Below, piece by piece: positions 8,460 through 18,088 of a DNA stretch of 64,000 nt (within the stretch, counting starts at the first letter, position 1; every line of letters starts with the position of its first letter). The stretch is from CAVQCA01 sp963710815 (GTDB taxonomy: Bacteria; Pseudomonadota; Gammaproteobacteria; UBA9214), in assembly GCA_963710815.1 (NCBI GenBank), contig CAVQCA010000041.1:7917-71916 (forward strand), given 5' to 3'. The notes below the pieces were generated by a model, which worked only from the letters and a program-made list of their open reading frames with translations, was not told the origin of the DNA and ran no database searches. The position numbers were made by a program, and so were the translations under genes.

Positions 8460-9425
8460 GAGTTCGCGGTTGAGCAGGGAACTGTCGCCGAGGTTGATCT
8501 CCATCAGCCAGCGGAGCACGTCCCTGCCGTGTTCATCCAGGTCGGCGAAGGCCATGCCCAGTCGATCCCTGCCGACCTGGCGGATGACGATGTCGGTACT
8601 GAAGTAGGAGTGGTTGGCGAGTTGCACCCGGAGGGTATAGTAGGTGCCCGTGCGGCCCGTCCAGCCGTCCGGGAGTTCAACCAGGGCGCCGCTCAGCGAC
8701 AGATCGACGAGGCGTGTTTCCCACACTTCCCCGGACATCGACAGCATGGCCGGGGCGTGCAGTGAAATGCGGGTGAAATGACGCTGGCTGGCGAGGCCGG
8801 TATCCGGCTGCACGTCTGCACCCACGCCATCCGGCTCCATTTCGACATGGTATTCGAAATCGACCCCCCCCATCGTGATCCTGTCGCCCGTGTTGAGCGG
8901 ATAGGCATCCTCGCCGATGGTCACACGGTTGACCTGCGGGAAGACCTCGCCTTCCAGGTGTGACAGGTAATACCCGTCTTCACGACGGCTGATCATGGCG
9001 GCGAGAGAACCGGCGTTACCGAAGCGGGTGACCGGGTTGTCGAGGTGGATGAGCCGACCCTGGTGTCTGCCGCCGAGTATCCTGAGCGCTCCCCGATGCG
9101 GTTGCGGGGCGGGGTTCATGTGTACAGGATCCCGGACGGCATCTTCAGAGTAAACCAGCGTGTACCTGCCGAGAGAGATGGCGTCCCCGTCCTGGAGCAG
9201 GTGTTCATGCGAATAACCGTGGTTGACCTGCAGTTTGTCATTTTCGGCGCTGGCCGCGAGGAGACAATCCTTCCCGGTATGAATGATTCTGGCGTGTATG
9301 GGCCGCAGGGATACATCGTCGATACGGATGTCACATGCAGGATCGGATCCGATCAGGATATCTCTGCCGGTCAGGATGAGGGATTCCAGCCGGTTGCTTC
9401 CGAGGCTCAGTATCAGTTTCGCCAT
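8445..9425 (-). CDS. FHA-FHA-PilZ domain protein
   Basis: 326-residue soluble protein. It has two forkhead-associated-like beta domains: about residues 1-95, with ILIGSDPACDIRIDD and PIHARI; and about 105-195, with VTRFGNAGSLAAMISRRE. A C-terminal PilZ domain follows (about 210-305). PilZ domains bind cyclic di-GMP through RxxxR and DxSxxG; both are present as RHFTR and DLSLSG. FHA domains usually bind phosphothreonine, so the protein may join phospho-signalling with c-di-GMP; that is inference. The first FHA lacks some canonical residues and may be structural. Start at 9425 has GGGGGAGAG upstream; an in-frame start 22 codons earlier is less likely. Confidence 0.75.
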   Translation of the reverse strand: MAKLILSLGSNRLESLILTGRDILIGSDPACDIRIDDVSLRPIHARIIHTGKDCLLAASAENDKLQVNHGYSHEHLLQDGDAISLGRYTLVYSEDAVRDPVHMNPAPQPHRGALRILGGRHQGRLIHLDNPVTRFGNAGSLAAMISRREDGYYLSHLEGEVFPQVNRVTIGEDAYPLNTGDRITMGGVDFEYHVEMEPDGVGADVQPDTGLASQRHFTRISLHAPAMLSMSGEVWETRLVDLSLSGALVELPDGWTGRTGTYYTLRVQLANHSYFSTDIVIRQVGRDRLGMAFADLDEHGRDVLRWLMEINLGDSSLLNRELSDIA

Positions 9426-9563
9426 TGCGGCCACTCTCCCCCATGACCCTGGTCCATCTGCGTAGCGATATTCCCAGACTCTGATGCCCAAGTAAAGTCA
9501 TGCCCGCTGCTTTCCGTGCAGATCTTCCCTGGAGTAACCACACCCGTTGCAAACGGGCATCGA

Positions 9564-10844
9564 TCAGCCGGTCCCGGTGTCGGTTTCGGGGAGCGCCGGA
9601 TGGATGCGTACCGTTTTTACCATGTTTTCCTTGATCAGCATGATATCGATCGGATGTCGGTCAAGCAGCACGCTGGTGCCGGCGTCGGGGATCATCTCCA
9701 GGTACTCGATGAGCAGTCCGTTCAGGGTCTTGGGGCCATCAGTCGGCAGCGACATGTGCAGCGCGCTGTTCAGGGTGCGGATGTTGATGGAACCGTCGAC
9801 CAGCCAGGTGCCATCTTCCTGGGGTACGATGTCGTCGAACTGTGCCGCCGGGTCGGAGGTGAACTCTCCGACGATTTCCTCGAGGATGTCCTCGAGGGTG
9901 ATCAGCCCCTGCATGTCTCCGTATTCATCCACGACGAAGCCGATGCGGTGCTTGCTGCGCTGGAAATTGAGCAGTTGCCGGTTGAGCGGGGTGTTTTCGG
10001 GGATGAAATAGGGTTCACGCGCGATGCGTTGCAGAACCTCGCGGTCGAGTTCTTCCCGGTACAGCGGCGGCAGGACGTCACGCATGTGCAGAATGCCGAT
10101 GACGTGATCGATGTTTTCGCGAAACAGCGGCAGACGGGTGTACTGGTTGCCGTAGAGTTGCGTGATGATTGACTCCCACTCGGCCTCGATATCGATTCCG
10201 GCGACCTCGTTGCGCGGCACCATGATGTCCTCGACCGTCACCTTCTCGAGATCCATGAGATTCAGCAGCATTTCCTGGTGGCGCGCCGGTATCATCGCGC
10301 CGGCTTCCTTGACGACGGTGCGCAACTCCTCGGTGGACAGGGCCTGGGAGGTCCGCACTTCCGTCGGCACGCCGAGCAGTTTCAGAACGGCGGTGGCGAT
10401 GATATTGACCAGCCACACCAGGGGGGATAACAGTTTCATCAGCGGGATGTAGATCCAGGCCGATGGCAGGGCGATGCGTTCCGGGTGCAGTGCGGCCAGC
10501 GTCTTGGGGGTGACTTCCGCGAAGATCAGTACCACCAGCGTCAGGATACCTGCGGCAATGGCGATTCCCGATTCACCCCAGAGCTTGAGCGCAATGAGGG
10601 TGGTGAGCATCGAAGCGAGGATATTGACGAAATTGTTGCCGAGCAGGATAAGACCGATGAGGAGGTCGGGCCGTTCAAGCAGGCGCGCGGCGCGCTGTGC
10701 CCCGGGGTGGCCTTGTTCTGCCAGGTGGCGCAGCCGGTACCGGTTCAGGGTCATCAGACCGGTCTCGGACCCGGAAAAGAAGGCAGACAGCAGGATCAGG
10801 ATAAACAGCGCAAAAAAAAGTACGCCGAGGTGGATCTCGTCCAA
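9564..10844 (-). CDS. CNNM/CorC-HlyC family membrane protein (YfjD-like)
   Basis: 426 residues. An N-terminal DUF21 domain has about four membrane helices, including LSAFFSGSETGLMTLN and LLGNNFVNILAS. Two CBS domains follow (about 205-325; VPRNEVAGIDIEAEW, VVDEYGDMQGLITLEDILEE), then a CorC/HlyC C-terminal domain. Members of the family take part in Mg2+/Co2+ homeostasis at the inner membrane; the ion cannot be read here. It lies head-to-tail with the CcsA-like gene, with a 75-base gap. Confidence 0.88.
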   Translation of the reverse strand: MDEIHLGVLFFALFILILLSAFFSGSETGLMTLNRYRLRHLAEQGHPGAQRAARLLERPDLLIGLILLGNNFVNILASMLTTLIALKLWGESGIAIAAGILTLVVLIFAEVTPKTLAALHPERIALPSAWIYIPLMKLLSPLVWLVNIIATAVLKLLGVPTEVRTSQALSTEELRTVVKEAGAMIPARHQEMLLNLMDLEKVTVEDIMVPRNEVAGIDIEAEWESIITQLYGNQYTRLPLFRENIDHVIGILHMRDVLPPLYREELDREVLQRIAREPYFIPENTPLNRQLLNFQRSKHRIGFVVDEYGDMQGLITLEDILEEIVGEFTSDPAAQFDDIVPQEDGTWLVDGSINIRTLNSALHMSLPTDGPKTLNGLLIEYLEMIPDAGTSVLLDRHPIDIMLIKENMVKTVRIHPALPETDTGTG

Positions 10845-10919
10845 AAGGGGACAGCCTCTTTTTGGATGCCGATGGTTATAGTACGGAAATTTTCCGCGCC
10901 TGTCAGGTCCGCGGCCCGC

Positions 10920-11729
10920 TCAGAGGTTCAGTACCTGCTCCAGGACGAACTTGCTGCCGAAATAGGCCAGCATCAGGAAGATGAACCCGCCCACGGTCCA
11001 GTTGATCGCGAGACGACTGCGCCAACCGTAACGCCAGCGGCCCCAGAGCAGGGTGGCGAACACCACCCAGGCGATAATGGAGAGCACGGTCTTGTGGACC
11101 AGGTGCTGGGCGAAGATATTGTTGACGAACAGCATTCCCGTGACCAGCGCCAGGGTAAGCATCGCGAACCCGATGGCGATCATCTGGAACATCAGGGCTT
11201 CCATGGTCTGCAGGGGCGGCAGTGACCGGATAAAGCCGCCGGGTTGACGGTTGTGCAGGTGACGATCCTGGATCGCCAGCAGCAGCGCCTGAAGAACGGC
11301 GAGACCGAGGATGCTGTAGGCAAGCAAGGAGATGAATATATGGACATCGAGCTGCCAGTAACTCCGTTCGGTGGCGGCATGGTTGCCCGGAAACAGCAGC
11401 ATGAGGCCGATGCTCAGCGCGGACAGCGGGAATACGGGTATTCCCAGGTTCTCCACCGGCTCCTGTAGAGAGGCGAGCATCAGCAGCGCCGCGCTAATCA
11501 GGCAGATCAGGGATGCCGCGTTGAATAAAGCCAGGTCCAGGCCGTGCGGCGTCATGATGGAGGGATAGACCAGAATGGCATGCAGCACTACGGCGATGCC
11601 GCTGATCAACAGGATCTCGTTTCGGCGACAGCCCGGGCCGGAGTAGCAGTGCGCGAGTCGCAGGGTCAGCAGTATGCTGGCCAGCAGATACAGCAGGATG
11701 GCGATGGATCCGGTGACGATGGTGGTCAT
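10920..11729 (-). CDS. CcsA-like cytochrome c assembly protein (YpjD/CorE-like)
   Basis: About 269 residues with eight hydrophobic segments and the CcsA-type core: HIFISLLAYSILGLA, FQMIAIGFAMLTLALVTG, SIIAWVVFATLLWGRW. In gammaproteobacteria this protein sits divergently beside ffh, as here. It belongs to the heme-handling CcmC/CcsA superfamily but may not act in cytochrome c maturation. Start at 11729 (MTTIVTGSIAILLYLLAS) matches the family N-terminus. In-frame starts reach to 11888, but those would encode a non-hydrophobic extension. Confidence 0.82.
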   Translation of the reverse strand: MTTIVTGSIAILLYLLASILLTLRLAHCYSGPGCRRNEILLISGIAVVLHAILVYPSIMTPHGLDLALFNAASLICLISAALLMLASLQEPVENLGIPVFPLSALSIGLMLLFPGNHAATERSYWQLDVHIFISLLAYSILGLAVLQALLLAIQDRHLHNRQPGGFIRSLPPLQTMEALMFQMIAIGFAMLTLALVTGMLFVNNIFAQHLVHKTVLSIIAWVVFATLLWGRWRYGWRSRLAINWTVGGFIFLMLAYFGSKFVLEQVLNL

Positions 11730-11898
11730 TACGCGCGTCGGTGTGGCGAATTCAGGCGTCATCATCGCACAACTCGGCAGGTCATTGAAGTGTGAGGGTG
11801 CGCCCGGCGGGTTCTTGCCGTGGATATTCCCGTGCCGGTGACGGGTGTTCCGGTTATAATGCCAGGCCCGATTCCGCCACGTTGGCAACTACCGCCCC

Positions 11899-13266
11899 AT
11901 GTTTGACAATCTTACCGAACGTCTCTCCCGAACCATCAGAAACCTGCGCGGCCAGGGCCGGCTGACCGAGGACAATATCAGGGAAACCCTGCGCGAGGTG
12001 CGCATGGCGCTGCTCGAGGCCGATGTGGCGCTGCCGGTGGTCAAGGATTTCATCGACCGGGTGCGCGAGCGGTCAACCGGCCAGGAGGTGCTGAAAAGTC
12101 TGACGCCCGGCCAGGCGCTGGTCAAGGTCGTCCATGATGAACTGATCAGTGTCATGGGTGAGGCCAATGACGCCCTGAATCTGAATGTTCCACCGCCAGC
12201 GGTGATCCTGATGGCGGGTCTGCAGGGGTCCGGCAAGACGACCAGCAGCGCCAAGCTGGCGCGCTGGCTACGCGAGCGCGCCAGGAAAACCGTGCTGCTT
12301 GCCAGCTGCGACGTCTATCGCCCGGCCGCCATCGACCAGCTGAAGACGCTGGCCGGCCAGGTCGAAGCCGGGTTCTTCCCGAGTTTCCCGGACCAGGACC
12401 CGGTGGAAATTGCCCGGGAGGCCGTCAGCCAGGCCCGCAAGCAGCATATCGACGTGGTCATCATCGATACCGCCGGGCGTCTGCATATCGATGCGGCCAT
12501 GATGACCGAGATTCGCCGGCTGCATGAGGTCCTGCAGCCGGTCGAGACCCTGTTCGTCGTCGACAGCATGACGGGTCAGGATGCCGCCAACACGGCGCGC
12601 ACCTTCAACGAGGCCCTGCCGCTCACCGGTGTGATACTGACCAAGACGGATGGCGATGCGCGTGGCGGCGCCGCCCTGTCCATCCGCGCCATCACCGGTA
12701 AACCGATCAAGTTCCTGGGCGTCGGCGAAAAGACGGCGGCGCTGGAACCGTTTCACCCGGACCGGCTCGCTTCACGCATCCTCGGCATGGGTGACGTACT
12801 GAGCCTGGTCGAGGAAGCCGAGCGAAAGGTCGACAAGCAGAAGGTCGAACGGCTGGCCAGCAAGTTATCGAAGGGCAAGCGCTTTGATCTGGAGGATTTT
12901 CGCGAACAGATGGAGCAGATGCTGAACATGGGGGGGCTGTCGGGATTGATGGACAAGTTGCCGGGCATGGGGCAGCTGCCGAAGAATGCCAAGGCCATGG
13001 TGAACGATCGCGAGATTCACCGCATGATTGCTATCATCAATTCCATGACCCGGCAGGAACGCAGCTTCCCCGACGTCATCAAGGGATCGCGACGGCGGCG
13101 CATCGCGGAGGGTTCCGGCACCCAGGTGCAGGAGGTGAACCGGTTGCTCAAGCAATACCTGCAGATGCGCAAGATGATGCAGAAGGTGTCCAAAGGCGGC
13201 ATGGCCGGGATGCTGCGCGGCCTGAAGGGGAGGGCGCCTCAGGGGTTCCCCTTCCAGGGATCGTGA
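11899..13266 (+). CDS. ffh: Signal recognition particle protein Ffh
   Basis: GTPase that with 4.5S RNA delivers nascent membrane proteins to FtsY. N domain about 1-90. G domain has GLQGSGKTTSSAKLA (about residue 100), DTAGR and TKTDGDARGG. The methionine-rich M domain is about 300-440 (EQMEQMLNMGGLSGLMDKL). 455 residues, normal length. Start ATG 11899. Confidence 0.97.
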   Translation: MFDNLTERLSRTIRNLRGQGRLTEDNIRETLREVRMALLEADVALPVVKDFIDRVRERSTGQEVLKSLTPGQALVKVVHDELISVMGEANDALNLNVPPPAVILMAGLQGSGKTTSSAKLARWLRERARKTVLLASCDVYRPAAIDQLKTLAGQVEAGFFPSFPDQDPVEIAREAVSQARKQHIDVVIIDTAGRLHIDAAMMTEIRRLHEVLQPVETLFVVDSMTGQDAANTARTFNEALPLTGVILTKTDGDARGGAALSIRAITGKPIKFLGVGEKTAALEPFHPDRLASRILGMGDVLSLVEEAERKVDKQKVERLASKLSKGKRFDLEDFREQMEQMLNMGGLSGLMDKLPGMGQLPKNAKAMVNDREIHRMIAIINSMTRQERSFPDVIKGSRRRRIAEGSGTQVQEVNRLLKQYLQMRKMMQKVSKGGMAGMLRGLKGRAPQGFPFQGS

Positions 13267-13296
13267 TTCCTCCATGGTATTCGCGCTGCACAAATA

Positions 13297-13323
13297 AAAA
13301 ACGGTGGCTCTGGGCCACCGTTT
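13297..13323 (+). terminator. Rho-independent-like terminator after ffh
   Basis: AAACGGTGGC and GCCACCGTTT form a 10-bp stem with a 4-6 nt loop, starting 31 bases after the ffh stop. The stem itself ends in TTT and is preceded by A6, so it could work in both directions. Confidence 0.7.
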
Positions 13324-13919
13324 AAGACTGCGCGTGATCGGCTTACGTTGTATCAGGACTTCTTCTGCTATCTTTTACCCACCATGCCGTGCGCGAACCC
13401 GTTTATTATTATCGTTCAGTGCAGTGTCTTGTTTTAATTGCAACCGTACCGGATGCTCCCCCACCTGATTTATTGTTGCCGCTGAATCTTGTTGACGGTC
13501 AACAGGAATAAAGCAATCCACGTGCCATCCCTGAAAATATTCGTTATTACATTGGGTTGCGGGAGGAATCCTGCGTGTTTCGTTCCATCAAGTTGGGGAA
13601 TGTGTAAATGAAACCGACAATTTTCGCCCGACGAAATCAGGCCGCCTCGGTCGATCTAAAATAGAAAACATATACATTACAATAACATATAATATTTTTA
13701 TTATGTTCAATATCAAATACTCCTGGTGTAATAAATGCCGACATTCCGACAGAGATTTTTCCCATGACATCCGCCGTTGTCACAAAACCTCGACAGCTTT
13801 CCGGGCGAGGCCGAACGCCTCTTCACATTTGCTGACATTCGCGTAGAATTACGCGGCTTTAGATGGATTGCGGCTGATTTTCGGCGGCAGTAACGCTTAC
13901 GCAATGAGGAAACAAATTC
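13324..13919 (+). other. 596-base gene-free leader region before rpsP
   Basis: No supported gene. The second half is unusually AT-rich for this genome (around 13660-13735, with several TATAAT-like strings). A short perfect palindrome, TGTTGAC-G-GTCAACA, lies at 13490-13504. It probably holds the promoter and untranslated leader of the rpsP operon; a GAGGA ribosome site lies shortly before 13920. Confidence 0.5.
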
Positions 13920-14165
13920 ATGGTGACGATCAGGATGTCGCGCGGTGGCGCCAAGAAGCGCCCCTTCTATCACATAGTGGTTACCGACAGCCGCAACCGG
14001 CGGGATGGACGTTACCTCGAACGTATCGGCTTTTTCAATCCGATCGCGACCGGCGGAGAGGAAAAGCTCAGGATCGATACCGAGCGCGCGGATTTCTGGT
14101 GCGCCAGGGGCGCCCAACTCAGCGATCGCGTCGCCCGGCTGATCAAGGCCCAGCGGCAGCAGTAA
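13920..14165 (+). CDS. rpsP: 30S ribosomal protein S16
   Basis: 81-residue basic protein of the 30S body. MVTIRMSRGGAKKRPFYHIV and RYLERIGFFNP are S16 signatures. First gene of the classical rpsP-rimM-trmD-rplS operon. 36 bases separate it from the preferred rimM start. Confidence 0.97.
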   Translation: MVTIRMSRGGAKKRPFYHIVVTDSRNRRDGRYLERIGFFNPIATGGEEKLRIDTERADFWCARGAQLSDRVARLIKAQRQQ

Positions 14166-14201
14166 ATCCGCCGCCTCCGGATCCGCATGTCCGGAGGTGA
14201 G

Positions 14202-14738
14202 ATGGCGGTTGATAACAACAGTCGCGTGTCCCCGGCCGAAGATGGCCCGATCGTCATGGGGCGTATCGCCGCTCCGTACGGCGTGAAGGGATGGCTTAAG
14301 GTGGTGTCCTACACGCAGCAGCCGGAGCAGTTGCTCGAGTACAACCCCTGGTATCTGCGGCGTGGCGCCGAATGGCGGGCTATCGATCCTGTCGGTGCGA
14401 AGCCCCATGCCGGTGGCCTGCTGGTACATCTGCCGGGCTGCACGGACCGCGACATGGCGGCGAGGTTCACCGGTACCGACATCGGCATCTACCGGCAGCA
14501 GTTGCCCGCGGTTGCCGAGGGTGAGTACTACTGGAACGACCTCATCGGTTTGAAGGTGGTGGCGCTGGATGGCGAGGTGCTCGGGACGGTGGATTACCTG
14601 CTCGAGACCGGCGCGAACGACGTACTCGTCGTCAGGGGTGAGCGGGAACTCCTGATCCCGTTTGTTCCGGGGCAGGTCGTGACACTGGTCGATCTGGAAA
14701 ACCGCGTGCTGCGGGTCGACTGGGACCCCGATTTCTGA
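14202..14738 (+). CDS. rimM: Ribosome maturation factor RimM
   Basis: Assembly factor for the 30S head that binds S19. The N-terminal RimM domain has VMGRIAAPYGVKGWLKVVSY; the C-terminal PRC-barrel has LIGLKVVALDGEVLGTVDYL and LLIPFVPGQVV. About 178 residues. ATG 14202 has GGAGGTGAG directly upstream; another in-frame ATG lies five codons before it, inside the ribosome site region. Second gene of the rpsP operon. Confidence 0.95.
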   Translation: MAVDNNSRVSPAEDGPIVMGRIAAPYGVKGWLKVVSYTQQPEQLLEYNPWYLRRGAEWRAIDPVGAKPHAGGLLVHLPGCTDRDMAARFTGTDIGIYRQQLPAVAEGEYYWNDLIGLKVVALDGEVLGTVDYLLETGANDVLVVRGERELLIPFVPGQVVTLVDLENRVLRVDWDPDF

Positions 14739-14752
14739 CCCGAGGAAGTTCC

Positions 14753-15505
14753 ATGCGCGTCGATGTGGTCACGCTGTTTCCCGAGATGATCCGGGCGCAG
14801 GCGGGTTACGGGATTCAGGGCAGGGCGATTGCGCGAGGTCTGCTCGAACTGGTGACCTGGAATCCCAGGGATTACACCCTGGACAGACACGGATCGGTGG
14901 ACGACAAGCCCTATGGCGGCGGGCCGGGTATGGTCATGCAGGTGCAGCCGCTGCGCGCGGCCATCCAGGCGGCGCGATCGGCGGGCCTGCACGCCCCGGT
15001 GATCTACCTCTCGCCGCAGGGCGCGAGATTCACGCAGGACAGGGCACGCCGCCTGGCCGGTATGCCACGCCTGATTCTGCTTGCCGGTCGCTATGAAGGC
15101 GTCGATGAACGGCTCATCGACATGGAGGTGGATGAAGAGCTTTCGATCGGCGATTATGTCCTGAGTGGTGGCGAGCTGCCGGCGCTGGTCGTGATGGATG
15201 CCGTAACGCGCCTGTTGCCCGGTGCGCTGGGGGACGCGGCTTCCGCCAGCGAGGATTCCTTTATGGACGGCCTGCTGGATTTTCCGCATTATACGCGGCC
15301 AGAGCGGGTTGGAGAGCAGCGCGTGCCCGAGGTGCTGCTGAGCGGGAATCATGCCGCGATACGGCGCTGGCGTCACAAACAGGCGCTGGGACGGACCCGT
15401 CTGAAACGGCCGGACCTGCTGGAGGCGCTGACGCTCGATGAGCCTGAGCAGGCGCTGTTGAAAGAGTTCATTGAAGAGTACGACAAAGGGGTCGTCGATA
15501 GTTGA
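14753..15505 (+). CDS. trmD: tRNA (guanine-N1)-methyltransferase TrmD
   Basis: Makes m1G37 in tRNAs reading CNN/GNN-type codons, needed for reading-frame maintenance. Trefoil-knot SPOUT fold: MRVDVVTLFPEMI, then DDKPYGGGPGMVM, ILLAGRYEGVDERLID and IGDYVLSGGELPALV. 250 residues, normal. GAGGAAG lies before the ATG. 14 bases after rimM. Confidence 0.97.
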   Translation: MRVDVVTLFPEMIRAQAGYGIQGRAIARGLLELVTWNPRDYTLDRHGSVDDKPYGGGPGMVMQVQPLRAAIQAARSAGLHAPVIYLSPQGARFTQDRARRLAGMPRLILLAGRYEGVDERLIDMEVDEELSIGDYVLSGGELPALVVMDAVTRLLPGALGDAASASEDSFMDGLLDFPHYTRPERVGEQRVPEVLLSGNHAAIRRWRHKQALGRTRLKRPDLLEALTLDEPEQALLKEFIEEYDKGVVDS

Positions 15506-15536
15506 CGGCCTACGGCATGCAACAGAGGATGGAGTC

Positions 15537-15881
15537 ATGAGTAATATTATCGAACAGCTCGAACAGGAACAGATCAAAAAGGATATTCCGGACTTCAGTC
15601 CCGGCGATACGGTCGTCGTGCAGGTCAAGGTCAAGGAAGGTAACCGTGAGCGTCTGCAGGCTTTCGAAGGGGTGGTGATCGCCATGCGCAACCGCGGGAT
15701 GAACTCCGCTTTCACGGTGCGCAAGATCTCCCACGGCGAGGGTGTCGAGCGCGTCTTTCAGACGCACAGCCCCGCCATCGCCGGCATCGTACGCAAGCGC
15801 CGTGGCGATGTACGCCGCGCCAAGCTCTATTATCTGCGCGAGCGTTCCGGCAAGTCCGCACGGATCAAGGAAAAGCTCTGA
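15537..15881 (+). CDS. rplS: 50S ribosomal protein L19
   Basis: 114-residue protein at the subunit interface. MSNIIEQLEQEQ, then FSPGDTVVVQVKVKEG, the RLQAFEGVVIAMRNRG motif and VRRAKLYYLRERSGKSARI. ATG 15537 has AGAGGATGGAG upstream. Last gene of the rpsP operon, followed by a terminator. Confidence 0.97.
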   Translation: MSNIIEQLEQEQIKKDIPDFSPGDTVVVQVKVKEGNRERLQAFEGVVIAMRNRGMNSAFTVRKISHGEGVERVFQTHSPAIAGIVRKRRGDVRRAKLYYLRERSGKSARIKEKL

Positions 15882-15913
15882 AGCGCCCGCGGCAGGTGAC
15901 TGCCGCCGGATTG

Positions 15914-15950
15914 CGGGCGCCCTGGAAACCCGGGGCGCCCGTTTTTGTTT
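15914..15950 (+). terminator. Rho-independent terminator of the rpsP operon
   Basis: CGGGCGCC (15914-15921) pairs with GGCGCCCG (15934-15941), followed by TTTTTGTTT. Lies 32 bases after rplS. Confidence 0.88.
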
Positions 15951-16084
15951 GGTGGCGTAGCGGGGTTTTCGTCCGAAGCTTGAAATCGCCGGGGGCGACC
16001 CTATTTCCTGATTTATAGCGTCGACCCGCAAGGGGAACCGTCGTTACCTGTACTACGGTGTCCTCCGATACAGTGGAAAAACTT

Positions 16085-16110
16085 ATCCCCTCTCCCCTCG
16101 GGAGAGGGGA
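16085..16110 (+). repeat. Small perfect palindrome upstream of htpG
   Basis: CCCCTCTCCC-TC-GGGAGAGGGG-type hairpin ending about 55 bases before the htpG start. Similar sequences are common dispersed repeats; no CIRCE or RpoH site is evident. Confidence 0.5.
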
Positions 16111-16163
16111 TTCATGCAACATCTGGAATTAGTTTGCTATCACAGTCAGGAGAAAACCATACC

Positions 16164-18065
16164 ATGAGTGTCGAAACCCACAAGGAAACGCTGGAGTTCC
16201 AGGCCGAGGTCAAGCAGCTGCTCGATCTCATGATCCACTCCCTGTACTCCAACAAGGAGATCTTTCTGCGCGAGCTGATATCCAACGGTGCGGATGCCTG
16301 CGACAAGCTGCGTTTCGAGGCCCTGGGCAACGACAGCCTGTACGCTGGTGATACCACGCAGCGCGTGCGCGTCGATTACGACAAGGACGCGAAAACGATC
16401 ACCATCAGCGACAACGGCATCGGCATGACCCGCGACGAGGTCGTCGACAATATCGGCACCATCGCCAAGTCCGGCACGCGGCAGTTCTTCGAGTCACTGA
16501 CCGGCGACCAGGCGAAGGATGCGCAGCTCATCGGCCAGTTCGGCGTGGGGTTCTACTCCGCCTTCATCGTGGCCGACAAGATCACGCTGACGACGCGCCG
16601 TGCCGGACTGGCGGCGGACCAGGGCGCGCGCTGGATCTCCGGCGGTGACGGACGTTACACCCTGGAGAGCTGTGAGAAGTCCGAACGCGGCACCGAGGTG
16701 GTACTGCACCTGCGCGAGGGGGAGGAGGAGTTTCTCGACGGCTTCCGCCTGCGCGCTATCATCCACAAGTATTCGGAGCATATTCCCCTGCCGATCGAGA
16801 TGTGCGTCGAGGGTGATGAAGGGCGCAAGGATGAATATGAGGTCGTCAACAAGGCCTCGGCGCTGTGGGCCCGATCCCGGACTGACATCACGGATGAGGA
16901 GTACAAGGAGTTCTACAAGCACATCGCGCACGATTTCGAGGATCCGATGAAGTGGGTGCATTCCCATGTGGAAGGGACGCAGTCCTACACCTCGCTGTTT
17001 TATCTGCCGACGCGCGCGCCATTCGATCTTTATGACCGCGACAGCCGTCACGGCATCAAGCTGTACGTGCGACGGGTGTTCATCATGGACGATGCCGAGC
17101 AGCTGATGCCGCTCTATCTGCGTTTCGTCCGCGGCCTGGTGGACTCGGACGACCTGCCGCTGAATGTCTCGCGCGAGATCCTGCAGCATAACAAGCTGAT
17201 CGACACAATACGCGCGGCCTCGGTGAAGAAGGTTCTGGGGATAATCGAGGACATGGCCAGGGAAGCGCCGGAGCTCTACGCCACCTTCTGGAAGCAGTTC
17301 GGCAACGTGCTCAAGGAGGGTCCGGGCGAGGATTATGCCAATCGGGAGCGCATCGCGAAACTGCTGCGTTTTGCCTCCACGCACACCGATGGCGAGGAGC
17401 AAACGGTTTCGCTCGATGAGTACATCGGGCGCATGAAGGAAGGCCAGGAGAAAATCTACTACCTTACCGCCGACAGTCCCGCCGCCGCGCGCAACAGTCC
17501 GCATCTGCAGATTTTCCGCCGCAAGGGCATCGAGGTGCTGCTGCTTTCCGACCGGGTCGATGAATGGCTTGTTTCGCATCTGAATGAATTCGACGGCAAG
17601 CCGCTCGCCTCTGTCGCCAGGGGCGAACTGGATCTCGACAAGCTCGCCGACGAGCAGGAGAAGGAGGCGGCGAAGAAGACCGGAGACGAGTACGCCGATG
17701 TGGTCAAGCGCATGCAGGAGTCGCTCGGCGAGCGCGTCAAGGAGGTTAGGGTCAGCCAGCGTCTGACGGATTCGCCATCCTGTGTGGTGGCCGATGAACA
17801 CGACATGGCGGCGCACTTGCAGCGCATGCTAAAGCAGGCCGGTCATGAAGTCCCCGCGTCCAGGCCGATCCTGGAGATCAATCCGGCGCATGCCCTGGTG
17901 ATTCGCCTGAAGGATGAGAAGGACGAGCGGCGCTTCGCCGACTGGTCTGCACTGCTGCTCGACCAGGCCCTGCTCAGTGAGGGCGGGCAACTGGAGGATC
18001 CGGTGGCTTTCGTGAACCGGTTGAACGGTCTGTTGCAGGAAATGACAACCCAGTCAGGCGGCTGA
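16164..18065 (+). CDS. htpG: Molecular chaperone HtpG (Hsp90)
   Basis: ATP-dependent cytoplasmic Hsp90 homodimer. The N-terminal GHKL ATPase has LYSNKEIFLRELISNGADAC, ISDNGIGMT and GQFGVGFYSAF. The middle domain has LPLNVSREILQHN (about 335-350). The C-terminal dimerisation domain ends near residue 633. Length is typical. ATG 16164 is preceded by TCAGGAGA and matches the family start; an in-frame start ten codons earlier is less likely. Confidence 0.97.
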   Translation: MSVETHKETLEFQAEVKQLLDLMIHSLYSNKEIFLRELISNGADACDKLRFEALGNDSLYAGDTTQRVRVDYDKDAKTITISDNGIGMTRDEVVDNIGTIAKSGTRQFFESLTGDQAKDAQLIGQFGVGFYSAFIVADKITLTTRRAGLAADQGARWISGGDGRYTLESCEKSERGTEVVLHLREGEEEFLDGFRLRAIIHKYSEHIPLPIEMCVEGDEGRKDEYEVVNKASALWARSRTDITDEEYKEFYKHIAHDFEDPMKWVHSHVEGTQSYTSLFYLPTRAPFDLYDRDSRHGIKLYVRRVFIMDDAEQLMPLYLRFVRGLVDSDDLPLNVSREILQHNKLIDTIRAASVKKVLGIIEDMAREAPELYATFWKQFGNVLKEGPGEDYANRERIAKLLRFASTHTDGEEQTVSLDEYIGRMKEGQEKIYYLTADSPAAARNSPHLQIFRRKGIEVLLLSDRVDEWLVSHLNEFDGKPLASVARGELDLDKLADEQEKEAAKKTGDEYADVVKRMQESLGERVKEVRVSQRLTDSPSCVVADEHDMAAHLQRMLKQAGHEVPASRPILEINPAHALVIRLKDEKDERRFADWSALLLDQALLSEGGQLEDPVAFVNRLNGLLQEMTTQSGG

Positions 18066-18088
18066 CAAACCTCCTAGAGGAGGTATTC

